DNA of 64,000 bases from Mermis nigrescens (lineage: Eukaryota; Nematoda; Enoplea; Mermithida; Mermithidae): assembly GCA_036768485.1 (NCBI GenBank), contig JAVLUZ010000191.1, positions 2,888,953 to 2,952,952 on the forward strand, read 5' to 3'. A program made the translations under genes and the position numbers. The notes under the pieces were generated by a model. It had not been told where the DNA came from. It did no database searches and saw only the letters and a program-made list of their open reading frames with translations. Below, piece by piece: positions 36,764 to 47,151 of the stretch (its first letter is position 1; each line of letters begins with the position of its first letter).

Positions 36764-38044
36764 CTCCCGACCCTTGAGCATAACTACCTTCCACTGGGCA
36801 GGTTTGGGTAGGCCCTACCCAGCCTTTTGCTCCATAGCACAACCTCAGTTCTGGGCCAGGGAGCAGATTCACCTCTATAAGATAAGGTCCTACTCACCAT
36901 ATGATCATGTGCATCAACTGTTTGGCTCACAAACAACGATATACAGTTTGAAGCAACTAGTGCATGTTTAAGTGAATAAAAGTTGTCTGTAACCATCTTT
37001 GATGTTTTTTTAATTGTTATCTAATCAATGTCACTTAAAGATATCTTCAAAATTTTGGTTTAGTGAATTTTGATTTCTTAAACTTGCTTTTGTTTAAATA
37101 TTCCATTTCAAACACTTGAAAGTCTTAAGCTAATGTGTATCTTTACTTGTGAATCAAAGTATACTGTATAAAGATATAATCATCATTTTTATATTCAATT
37201 TAGAGCTAGCTAAGGCTATGATGAAGAATTTAAAGGATAGGTTGTGGAATGACAGTTCCATGATAACATCATTTTGGATTTTTAATCCAGATCCTAAACA
37301 ACTTTCTGAGATACAAAAAGACTTAGTCATATGGCAACTTCCTGATCAAGGAATTATTTACTTTCTATGCTAAAGGCATTGAGGTAAAGGAACCCAAAAT
37401 ATCATCCAAATGTGAAAGGTTAGTAATGTTTTGTTACTTTATTCACTAAGAATCATTATCATTGCTCACCACAAAAAATACATTATTTTTAATAGTTGTT
37501 GTACCTAATTTTAGTTATACTTCTTTTTCTTGCAGTACATTGCTTTAATGCCCATAATGCAACTGTCAATTCGGATTCTCACTTATGAATCACATATTTA
37601 CTGAGAATTGGGACAAAATATTACAGCAGCAACTGGAAATGCTTATGAGGCTGTATTTGTTGACTTCAAATTTTGTTGATTTTGATTATAAGCCTGCAGT
37701 CAAGGAGTGTTTTGGACAGATAATTTATTCTCTTGGCTGTACACTTAAGCAAAAGCAAAATAGTATGCAATGTAGAATATTCATTATGTAGGGCACATTA
37801 TATTTGTTTATTTTACTTATTCATTTATTCACTTGGGCTTTTGTGTATATCATGCATTAATTTGTTCTTACAGATTCATTCATGATTTATCATATTTTTA
37901 TCTTTTATTGTACCCTCAGGATAACAAGGCTAACTACTCCTTTTAATACTATTGTGAAAAACTTGCTTTGCTAGTCAACAAAATGCACCAATAAATTTGT
38001 ATCATAAAAATGCTTTGCCATTGCGCTTTATTATAAATTCTAAA
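36764..38044. other. Intergenic, no gene recognised
   Basis: AT-rich. A 74-codon open stretch at 37149-37373 (containing MMKNLKDRLWND) is protein-like but unassigned, possibly a transposase remnant. Confidence 0.35.
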
Positions 38045-38172
38045 CAGGCTGCCAATGCATAATATTACCAGCTGCAAAAATTGCTTCACTAATGCTTGAT
38101 ATTACCAGCTGCAAAAAAATTGCTTTGCCAATGCACAATATTAGGATTGTATCACTTAGCCAATGTGCAATA
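38045..38172. repeat. Short imperfect tandem repeat, ~54-bp unit
   Basis: Two to three units with ATATTACCAGCTGCAAAAA and TTGCTTYRCYAATGC words. It ends next to the mariner-like MITE. Confidence 0.7.
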
Positions 38173-38175
38173 TTA

Positions 38176-38565
38176 CAGGGTGTTCAGTAATTTTGTGTCA
38201 GGGGTATACAGCAAAAACATGAAGTTCTTATGTGATGTGCTTTACACAGTTGGAAAGAGCATTTAATTTTAATTAACAAGTTTACAAATTATTTAGATAA
38301 CAATGGCTAAATCAGAGATTCTGATTTTCAAAAAGAAATAGACTGAATTATGGCTATTTCTTAGCACATTGCTGTGGAATGTTGAACAACATTTATTAAT
38401 TGATTGTGGATAACCAGTTCTTTGAAATGTCGGGCAACTTGGGCATACATGTTTCTGAGGATGTTTTCCATTCAGAATTGATTGGGCTTCCCAATGATGT
38501 ATCACACATATTGTAGAAGTATATGGTTTTGCCTGTACCCCTACACAAAATTACTGGACACCCTG
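38176..38565. mobile_element. mariner-like MITE with TA target duplication
   Basis: A 390-bp element flanked by TA on each side. The left end CAGGGTGTTCAGTAATTTTG and the right end (reverse complement CAGGGTGTCCAGTAATTTTG) form TIRs of about 35 bp that continue with GTGT..AGGGGTA. CAGGGTGT-type ends and TA targets are typical of mariner-like elements. No transposase frame was recognised. Confidence 0.85.
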
Positions 38566-38567
38566 TA

Positions 38568-39561
38568 CTAACTAATTGTGTCTATTTATTATAATCATGA
38601 TGTTTCTGTCTATTATGCATCAAACAGCTCAACGAGCAGTATAAAACATATGCCCTTGTGTACAAAAGATAGATGGACTGTCCCCACATTATAACATAGT
38701 GGTACCCTCTAAATGCATGCGCAACCCCCTCTCTATACTACTATATCTGGTAGCAAACAAATCACTACAAGTATGTCATTTTTGTTAAAACATTGCATAA
38801 TGGACAAGTATCAGATGGAAGGAGAACTCAGTCAGGCCAGCAGAGTGACCTTTTTAAGTTAACATTTTGTTCTGTTGAAAATTTTTTTAGATAACGCTAA
38901 CTTTAAAACAATCACTTTTTAAATCAAATTGTTCTATTAAGTCCCCAATGGTTCAACCTTAAAACTTCTGAAACTCATATCATACGACTTACATTTGTTA
39001 CAATTTTGTGCATCATTAACTTTGTTAGTAATGAAATTTGTTTATCATGCATACATCAACCCTCACATTGTTCTTAGCATGGGCTTGAGGATAATCTCTT
39101 GATTGAAATGTCGTTTTCTCAAACCCTATGTGTGATTAAAGGAAGCAGCTTAAGCTAAATGTGACATTTTAACAAATATGAAGATTTAGCTAGCTAGATA
39201 ACTTTATTGTTTTCCTGAAAACAGCCTACCTGTGCAAATATTCCTGTCTGGATTCATTTTGACACATCTAGGTATTTTTGGTCATTCCCAAGAGATTGGT
39301 TTTCAGGAAACTACCATTGTAGAAGTTTAATCTACATAAGTATTTAGAATAAAATTAACCTGCTAAATAAATTCGCCAAGTTAGACAAAATGAGTAAATA
39401 TTTCTTGTGTTTCATTGATCTCATAATTTATCCCCATGCTGTGATTTACAAAAGTGTTATCCTAATATCCACAATGTGATACTTCTTAAATTCTTCATCC
39501 CTAATACTTTTATAGCAAATTTTTGTTATGGCTGATTCCACGGATAATTTAAGGTTATTAA
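38568..39561. other. Intergenic left flank of LTR element 2
   Basis: AT-rich sequence without a supported gene. It does not contain the left half of the long-TIR element whose right half flanks the other side of the LTR retrotransposon. Confidence 0.5.
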
Positions 39562-39976
39562 TGTAACCCGACACCTACGTGTTTATTTATTTCAGTCTTG
39601 TCGAGCAGCGTTATTCAAAACGGTTCATTCATTAATCCAATTTTATACGTTATTCAAATTAGTTGTAACTGAACCTGCTCGTTGGCCGGGTATAAATACC
39701 TGTGTCAACGTGCAGTGATTCAGTCACGTAACCGGCGTTTACTAATTAAATTACTACAATATGGAACCACGCCGCATTCATTCATTCTTACGTACTCTCC
39801 TTGAATTGCCATTCAAGTGTATTATTTAATATAGGTACGCGCTCCAATCTATAGACATTAGATTGTGATATAGCAATTAATTATATCATACTCGAAATAA
39901 GTACAATTTAAGAAAGCACATCATCCACATTCCTACAGTCTGTGTAGTCTCGGCACATACATAGTACGAGGCTACA
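39562..39976 (+). repeat. 5' LTR of element 2
   Basis: 415 bp, TGTAACCCGACACC...GAGGCTACA. Differs from the 3' LTR at ACCACGCC versus ACCACACC, by one T in the TCTCCTT run, and at AAGTACA versus AAGCACA. Confidence 0.95.
39691..39725 (+). promoter_or_regulatory. LTR core promoter: TATA box and initiator
   Basis: TATAAATA at 39691-39698, with TCAGTC starting at 39720, about 29 bases downstream. This is the spacing and sequence of an insect RNA polymerase II TATA plus TCAGT initiator pair, and it suggests transcription (start of R) near 39721. The same pair is in the 3' LTR. Confidence 0.7.
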
Positions 39977-39980
39977 TAAT

Positions 39981-40001
39981 TGGAGGTCAGTCTACCGAGA
40001 T
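39981..40001 (+). other. Primer binding site, tRNA-Gln-like
   Basis: Four bases after the LTR, TGGAGGTC is followed by CTACCGAGAT three bases later. TGGAGGTC-CTACCGAGAT is what the 3' end of a eukaryotic tRNA-Gln (…CGGTAGGACCU-CCA) would pair with, apart from the 3-base insertion. The tRNA identity is from memory. The Gag start codon overlaps the end of the site. Confidence 0.55.
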
Positions 40002-43000
40002 GAACCAGCTTCGAACGAGAAGCTGTGGGAAAGTGGAGGATGTTACGCCACTGGACGATGTAGTTCGTGTGCATCGTAAAAATAAAGGGTCAAAAAATAA
40101 TCCTACAGATGATACGACCACTGTAATGACTTCATCAGGCAGTGAGGACGATAAAAGCGTTCCCAAAATGTCTGATCTACTTGCTGGGACAATCAGCAAA
40201 GACTCGAAGGTAGATCTTTCGAAGAACCAGGATGTTATCCCGAAAAATCCTGATGAAACCTCAAAAAATTTAGAAGCAACCTCGTCTAAAGTTCCTGTAC
40301 GTAAATCCAAAAGTACAGTGTTTAAAGAACACTTGTCTGATTCAACTGATGGCGATGACCGAAAATTGTCGAACGATTTTCGTGCTTTTAAAATAAATCG
40401 AGAAAGAGAAATATCCTCGAAACATTTTGTATCACTATGTTTCAAGCGTCTTAATTCTTTCTCAGGGGGCAGCGAAACTCATGTTCAAGATTACTTCGAT
40501 GATTTTGAACATTTGGCATTCTGCAATGAGGTATCAGAACATGACATGTTAATCGCACTCAGAGAACTACTAAAAAGTGCAGCACTAAGAGCATTTAAAA
40601 GTATGAGCATGCAACAATGTAACTCGTATTTTAATTTAAAACAAGCCTTGATTGATAGGTTTTCTGATTCTGGCAATATTTATATTGCCAAGTCTAATTA
40701 TCATAACAGAAAACAACAATCAATCGAGTCGGTTCAGGAATTTTTTGATGACTTATGGCGTTTAGCAAGTATAGCTCATCCTGAATTGGATCAAATTCAG
40801 CTGGAACATTCTGTCATTGATAAATTTCTAGTTGGTTTGAATACAGAAATTCGTAGATTTCTGCTTTTATCTGACGTACCAACTAAGTTAGAAAAATTAC
40901 TTAAAAAAGCTAAAAATATAGAGCATGCGAATAAAACTGAAAAGAAAGAAAATCCTACAATTCTGGTGAATAAAGTTTCTGATGAATTCAGAACTAAACG
41001 TCATAATTATCACAAAAATTCCGAATCGTCCGCTCGTGATACTCATGAAACATCTACTAGCGACTCAGATTATGATTCTGCGAATAAAAATCGTAATAAG
41101 AAATCTGTTTCATTTGCACATGATACACGCAAAGGTTCGACAAGTAATTTGGACTATGATGACAGAAAGGATAATCGTTTGCATCGCGATGAGCGCTATC
41201 ACAAGAGTTATAAACCTAAAGAGTATTATAAAGAAAGTTATCAGCGTAATAGGACTTTTTCTAATAGTAGCGGAGCATCGAGTCCTGATAACAGAAATTT
41301 CAGAAAGTTTGATCGAAATAATTTTCGAAAAGAGACAAGCTCTAATAGTAATGGAAGTTACTATCAAAATAGACCTTTTCGATCATTTCCTGATACTCGT
41401 AGGTATGAAAACTTTCCTTCGAACAGTTATAATAAAAATTCTACAAACGTTCGAAAGCCTTATAATCCTTATGCATATTGTAAATTTCATGAACGTAATG
41501 GACATTCGACAGAAGAATGTTTTTCTGTTCGTGCGTTTCAACGGAAGTTGAATGTTCGTATTTTTCCAGAAAATCGATTGACTTCGCCACCAATAAATAT
41601 GCATCATAATATGAATATGCATACACCGTATATTGCAGAAAGTCCTAATCAACCCAGTACTAGCACAGTACTGCCGTCATTTCAGCATTATACCGTAGAT
41701 CCTAACTTATCATATCACAGAGATATACCTTCAAGTAATGCTCTAAATCGTTTAATGAATAAATCAAATACGATTATGTTCGAAAATTCGTCTTTAAAGT
41801 CTTTCCATGATCCGTCGGACATGAGCTTAAAAATGGGAAAAAAGGAAAAGAATCAAATTTCGGAAAAATCTGCTATGAATATGATTGGTTTTCAGACTAA
41901 TCAAAGAACAAAATCTGTTTCTACGCAGACAACTTTACCCTGCGCGTGTAATGCTGAAAAGTCGTTTTCAGCGGATAATTATCAAAATGATCTTAATATA
42001 ATGCATTTAAATGCAAATTATCATTCGCGTGACTTAATGGGTGACGAAATTAAGCTATTTGCTTATAAAACATTAAAGCCAGTTCATCTAAAAGGTGAAG
42101 TGGGTGGAAAAACTGTCACAGCTCTCTGTGACACAGGTTCACAATGTACACTTGTAAGTAAAAAATTTATTCACGACGTTTTTGAGTGGCGATGTGATTT
42201 TAATACACCTCAATCGGAAGTAGAAGTGGCTAATGGCCAAAAAATGATTATATTTGGATCCACAAATTTTTATTTTCGTATAGGCGATGAAGACTTCCCT
42301 ATACATGCTAAAATAGTCGACACATTGAATGAAAATTTCATTTTAGGTACGGATTTTCTTGGCAATGATTTTGTCAATGCATCTATCAATATATGCAAAA
42401 AATCTATTAAAATGCGCGGAAAACGCTATCCAATATTTTTTGCGAATGAACTTGCTTGCAAAACTTTGCATGTTAATCTGCTACGCACAGTAGGTAAGAA
42501 CATTATCCCACCGAATTGTCAAAAAATTATACCAGCCACAGTATATGTTGACAAGCCAGAGTCTACGCTGTATACTGTTGAATCATCTTTATGTGATAAT
42601 AATCACGTTTTTGTTGCAAAATCGATTTTTGAAAGCAAAAAGAATTTAGTACCAGTATGCGTATTGAATGTTTCAAACGAACCGTTTGAAATTAAATCTC
42701 GAACGGTTGTGGGGCATGCTGAGCCAGTAGAAGCTATCATAAATCAAAATATGTCAAAAATTCATAAGCACGATAAAAGTTTTGAAAATGCACTTGATAA
42801 GTTGGTAGAAAATCCAACTTTGAGTAAAGTTGAGAAATCAAAGTTACGGAAAATTTTAGCGAAACATAGATCAGTTTTTGCACTTGATGGTGAAAAATTA
42901 GGGTTCACACATCTTGTACAACATGAAATTAATACAGGTACTGCTGAGCCCATAGCTAAACGTCCATTTAGAACACCTGTAGCGCATCGAAAATTATTAC

Positions 43001-45630
43001 AAGATGAAATTAAAAAGATGCTTGATGAAGACGTTATAAGACCAAGTAAAAGCCCATGGGCAGCACCAATGTTTTTAATTAAAAAGAAAGATGGTAATTG
43101 GAGGCCGGTGATAGACTTTCGTGGTTTAAACGCAGTTACACGAAATGACGTCTATCCTCTGCCGAGGATTAGTGACTATATAGATTCACTAGGAGACGCA
43201 AAATATTTTTCAACTCTTGACTTAAAGTCAGGATACTGGCAAATTGGAATGCATGAAAATTGTAAAGAAAAAACTGGATTTATTTGCCAAGATGGTCATT
43301 ATGAATTTAACGTCATGCCTTTTGGCTTGAAAAATGCACCAGCGGATTTCCAGAGATTAATGGAATTAGTCTTAAAAGGGCTAACCTGGAAATCTTGCTT
43401 AGTTTATATCGATGATATTATTGTTTACAGTAATACATATGAAGACCACCTGAAAAAACTGGATGAAGTTTTTTCAGTGCTAGAAAAAGCTAATCTAAAA
43501 TTAAAAATAAGGAAATGTGCATTTTTGAAGCCAAAAGTCCAATTTTTAGGTCATGAAATTTCGAAGGAAGGAATCCGTCCGGATCCTGAGAAATTTATGG
43601 CAATAAAAAATTATTCATTCCCAAAAGACATGAAAGAAATGCAACGATTCTTGGGAATAGTTCAATGGTTTCACCGTTTTATTCCAAACTTAGCAGAGTT
43701 TGCGGCACCATTATATGAACTCATAAAAGATGACATTAAATACGAAATCACTCCAGAGCGTGAAAGGGCGTTTGAAATTTTGCGCGAGAAATTTACTTCA
43801 CCGCCTGCTCTGCGATTTCCTATTTATAAGCCAAATTGCAAATTTATTATTCAAGCAGATGCTAGCAACACTGCTTTGGGTGCTGTTTTGACGCAGCAAC
43901 GCGGAAATGATACTTGGGTTATTGCGTATGCAAGTAGACAACTTAATAAGGCTGAACGAAATTATAGCACAATTGAACGTGAATGCCTAGCACTTTATTT
44001 TGCATTTGAGAAATTTAATCATTATATTATGGATCAAGAAGTGCTAGTTGAATCAGATCACAAACCTCTTTCCTGGATGAAAACTGCAGTATCTAAAAAT
44101 AATAGAATACAAAAATGGGCTTCAATTTTAGATAAGTATAAATATAGTATTAGGCATATACCAGGAAAAGAAAATCAAGCTGCTGATTTTTTATCTAGAA
44201 TCCCAGAACGTATAGTAACAAACGTTACTACACGAGGTATGGCAAAAAGAGAAACAGAATCAAATCAATCTACCTCGGACATGGATACAAGTATACAGAA
44301 CAATGATAGTAAACTTGAACTAGAAACGGAGACAGACATGGACTTAGTGCCAGTTTCTAATGATCTATCACTTGCATTAGATAAAATTAATATTGCTGAA
44401 ATGCAAAAATCAGATCCCTTCATTTCTAAAATTTATGAAGCGTTGAGTAAGCCTGAAAAATATGGCAAGAAATTTGAAAATTTAAGTGTAATCGATAACT
44501 GCGTCTATCGAATTTGGCAAAATAAACTAACGAAAACTACTGTTTTCCAACTTGTAATACCAGAAAAACTAGTACCTACGGTCTTGCATCAATTTCATGG
44601 CGCAAATATAGCAGGACATTTCGGCATTCCAAAAGTAACATCAATGATACTTTTGAGATATTGGTGGCCGAAGATAGGTACTGATGTTCAAAATTGGGTT
44701 AAAAGCTGTCCAAACTGTCAGTTAACGCGCTTAGAAAAAATACCTAAAGTTCCGTTGACCAACATTCCCGTATCTGCACCTTGGGAGATGGTTTCAGTCG
44801 ACTGCCTTACTCTGAAGCCATCCAGATATGGTCGTGTAAATTTAATTGTATTTTGCGATTATTTTACAAAATGGATAGAAGCATTTCCTGCTGAGAATAT
44901 AACAGCAGAGACTGTTGCTGATATTTTCGTAAAAGAAATCGTGCTCAGATATGGTGAGCCAAAAAGGCTTCTATCTGACAGAGGGTCAAATTTTACATCC
45001 GAATTAATGAAAAACGTGTGCGAACTCTTGCACGTTAGAAAAGTGCAAACGACTGCTTATCACCCACAAGGCGATGGTCTTGTGGAGAGAGCGAATCGGA
45101 CTATAATCGATCAATTAAAAAGGTTATCTAGTAACGAACCAGATAATTGGGAAAAATATTTAGCATTTGTACTTTTCGCATACAGAGCAACGCCACATGA
45201 TTCGACTAAGGAAAGTCCATATTTTCTTATGTATGGAAGACAACCCACACTTCAATTAGACAACGCACTATTAAGGAAAATGACAATAAACTTAGATTAC
45301 GATTCATATAGTTATTTTCTAGCGGAAACATTAAATCACACACGTGACATAGTCCTAGAAAATATAGAGAAAGCACAGAAAAAGCAAAAAGCATTTTATG
45401 ATAAGAAAACAAAGGAAAAGAATTTTTTACCAGGTGACTTTGTGGCTGTGAAAATCCCACAGAAGTGTAAATTGGATAAAACTTATTCTGGACCTTTTGT
45501 TGTAGTGCATTCAATGCGAGAAAACCCGCCTAACACTATTAAAATTAGTTCATTAGGTGAGAATCCTAAAGAATACTTAGTATCTTTAGAGAGAGTCAAA
45601 CCATGGTATGCTTCGACCATGCGTGTTTAA
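40000..45630 (+). CDS. gag-pol: Gag-Pol polyprotein, intact, single frame
   Basis: 1,876 codons with no stop or frameshift. The Gag core lies at about residues 150-320, followed by an Asn/Ser/Arg-rich basic tail and one atypical zinc-binding-like motif, CKFHERNGHSTEEC, at about 494-507 in place of a CCHC knuckle. The protease active site is CDTGSQCTLVS (D711). RT has LDLKSGYWQI, MPFGLKNAPADFQRLM and YIDD at 1136-1139. RNase H starts near QADASNTALG (D1287). Integrase has an HHCC finger (HQFHGANIAGHFG, then CPNCQ), a D,D(35)E core (D1601, D1660, E1696) and a C-terminal GPF module (YSGPFVVV, about 1829). Gag and Pol share one frame, so their ratio cannot be set by frameshifting. The ATG at 40000 is only 24 bases from the LTR. 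Confidence 0.95.
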   Translation: MNQLRTRSCGKVEDVTPLDDVVRVHRKNKGSKNNPTDDTTTVMTSSGSEDDKSVPKMSDLLAGTISKDSKVDLSKNQDVIPKNPDETSKNLEATSSKVPVRKSKSTVFKEHLSDSTDGDDRKLSNDFRAFKINREREISSKHFVSLCFKRLNSFSGGSETHVQDYFDDFEHLAFCNEVSEHDMLIALRELLKSAALRAFKSMSMQQCNSYFNLKQALIDRFSDSGNIYIAKSNYHNRKQQSIESVQEFFDDLWRLASIAHPELDQIQLEHSVIDKFLVGLNTEIRRFLLLSDVPTKLEKLLKKAKNIEHANKTEKKENPTILVNKVSDEFRTKRHNYHKNSESSARDTHETSTSDSDYDSANKNRNKKSVSFAHDTRKGSTSNLDYDDRKDNRLHRDERYHKSYKPKEYYKESYQRNRTFSNSSGASSPDNRNFRKFDRNNFRKETSSNSNGSYYQNRPFRSFPDTRRYENFPSNSYNKNSTNVRKPYNPYAYCKFHERNGHSTEECFSVRAFQRKLNVRIFPENRLTSPPINMHHNMNMHTPYIAESPNQPSTSTVLPSFQHYTVDPNLSYHRDIPSSNALNRLMNKSNTIMFENSSLKSFHDPSDMSLKMGKKEKNQISEKSAMNMIGFQTNQRTKSVSTQTTLPCACNAEKSFSADNYQNDLNIMHLNANYHSRDLMGDEIKLFAYKTLKPVHLKGEVGGKTVTALCDTGSQCTLVSKKFIHDVFEWRCDFNTPQSEVEVANGQKMIIFGSTNFYFRIGDEDFPIHAKIVDTLNENFILGTDFLGNDFVNASINICKKSIKMRGKRYPIFFANELACKTLHVNLLRTVGKNIIPPNCQKIIPATVYVDKPESTLYTVESSLCDNNHVFVAKSIFESKKNLVPVCVLNVSNEPFEIKSRTVVGHAEPVEAIINQNMSKIHKHDKSFENALDKLVENPTLSKVEKSKLRKILAKHRSVFALDGEKLGFTHLVQHEINTGTAEPIAKRPFRTPVAHRKLLQDEIKKMLDEDVIRPSKSPWAAPMFLIKKKDGNWRPVIDFRGLNAVTRNDVYPLPRISDYIDSLGDAKYFSTLDLKSGYWQIGMHENCKEKTGFICQDGHYEFNVMPFGLKNAPADFQRLMELVLKGLTWKSCLVYIDDIIVYSNTYEDHLKKLDEVFSVLEKANLKLKIRKCAFLKPKVQFLGHEISKEGIRPDPEKFMAIKNYSFPKDMKEMQRFLGIVQWFHRFIPNLAEFAAPLYELIKDDIKYEITPERERAFEILREKFTSPPALRFPIYKPNCKFIIQADASNTALGAVLTQQRGNDTWVIAYASRQLNKAERNYSTIERECLALYFAFEKFNHYIMDQEVLVESDHKPLSWMKTAVSKNNRIQKWASILDKYKYSIRHIPGKENQAADFLSRIPERIVTNVTTRGMAKRETESNQSTSDMDTSIQNNDSKLELETETDMDLVPVSNDLSLALDKINIAEMQKSDPFISKIYEALSKPEKYGKKFENLSVIDNCVYRIWQNKLTKTTVFQLVIPEKLVPTVLHQFHGANIAGHFGIPKVTSMILLRYWWPKIGTDVQNWVKSCPNCQLTRLEKIPKVPLTNIPVSAPWEMVSVDCLTLKPSRYGRVNLIVFCDYFTKWIEAFPAENITAETVADIFVKEIVLRYGEPKRLLSDRGSNFTSELMKNVCELLHVRKVQTTAYHPQGDGLVERANRTIIDQLKRLSSNEPDNWEKYLAFVLFAYRATPHDSTKESPYFLMYGRQPTLQLDNALLRKMTINLDYDSYSYFLAETLNHTRDIVLENIEKAQKKQKAFYDKKTKEKNFLPGDFVAVKIPQKCKLDKTYSGPFVVVHSMRENPPNTIKISSLGENPKEYLVSLERVKPWYASTMRV

Positions 45631-47151
45631 ACCGTCATCAGAATGCATTGATTTTAATCTACACCTTTTGTTTACTTAATCGATTCACAATTCAGCCTAA
45701 CCAGAATGACTGCACTGCATTAAGAAACATATCTACGTTCATTATTTGTTTTTTTCCTGTACCTGCGAGGCGTACAGCGGCAAAAAAAATTTTTTTAGCA
45801 TTATTCTGTTGCGATATTTCTTCTTCGACTTAACAATTTTTCCAAAAATAATTATTCTTCTACTCTCATATTCACTGTATTGTATTACACGTGTATATAT
45901 TTATTTTTTCTTTCGAAATTAATCGAGATATATTTTTCAGCAATTAGAACGGGTTATTTTTGTTGGCTTGCCTTATTTCCAAAGGAAATAACGATATAAT
46001 TGCGCTTTACTTTCGTTACGCTATACAATACGCCGTATTGATAAATACGAGAAATTTATTATACTCGAAATGGCAGAAAGATTTGGATTCGCGCATCAAT
46101 ATTTACAGGAACATCGATTTCAATCTTCAAAATTAATAGGTGAGTTATTATTTTCTTTGCAATGCTAGCGAAATGCGATTGACTTGCAAAGTATTTAAAA
46201 TTTTTTACCTCGAAATTATTAATTTTAAATGGAATTTTCATGCCTTGAAATTCTAATTTTCAAGTGAATTAAATAAGTAAATATTATTTTCTGTACCTTG
46301 AAATAATCTATTTCAAGTGAGCGATTCCGAAAATAAAAAATATTTCGAAATGTTAAATTTTCGGGTGAATAAATCTTAGACACAAAAATAAAAATCTATG
46401 TACTTATAATCTAAATATTCACATTGGCTTTCATTAATCAATGGCCAGCGCACTGCTCTAGTTATAATATTTTGCGACTTACTTTATGTAGTAGCTTGAT
46501 CACCTACGAAATAGAGTACTCGACCTTAATATTTATCTCTATTTTCTTACAAACTTCAAACGAAAAATATATTTTCGCGTCAGTAACCCGCAAAAAATTT
46601 GCAAAAGACATGCAAATTAATTTATATAAGAATCAATAATTTGATAATTCAAATTATTTAGATAAGGGTGTGTCGTGTTAAAATTCCTATTTCCGACACA
46701 TAAATTAATAAATCTACAAATACATAGATAATCTTACATAAAAATTAATTAATACTGCTTTTACGCATACGGCAGATCAAAGTATTTGCACATATCGCTA
46801 AATAAATTACAAAAATAGGCATAAAATTAATTTGTTCGTATGCTAGTCCTGAAAATTGTTCTTCAGTTGTTAGCATACATAATTACGGAAGATTTGAACA
46901 TAATTGTTCTATAATAAAATTATCAAAATCGAGCAAGCGATAACAAAATAAATCAATAAAATTATTCTCATATAATACTAAATCATGAAGTTGTATCAGT
47001 AATGAGCAGAAAAAATAAATTAATATTAGGTAGTAGCTACATTAAATAATGCTAGAAAATTTATAATGTAAATCTTATCTGTCCTACAGATAGATAATGA
47101 AATACTACAAATTTTAAATGATTAGTAATACCATATTTAAAATAAATATGA
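45631..47151 (+). other. Non-coding gap between pol and the 3' ORF of element 2
   Basis: About 1.5 kb of very AT-rich sequence with stops in all frames. It ends in an acceptor-like GATATTTCAG at 47166-47175, followed by the ORF. It may be intronic or untranslated sequence for a spliced second message. Confidence 0.6.

Noticed and set aside
40982..41652. Sizeable open frames overlapping Gag on both strands
   Set aside because: Alternate-frame shadows of the Asn/Ser/Arg-rich Gag tail with no domain.
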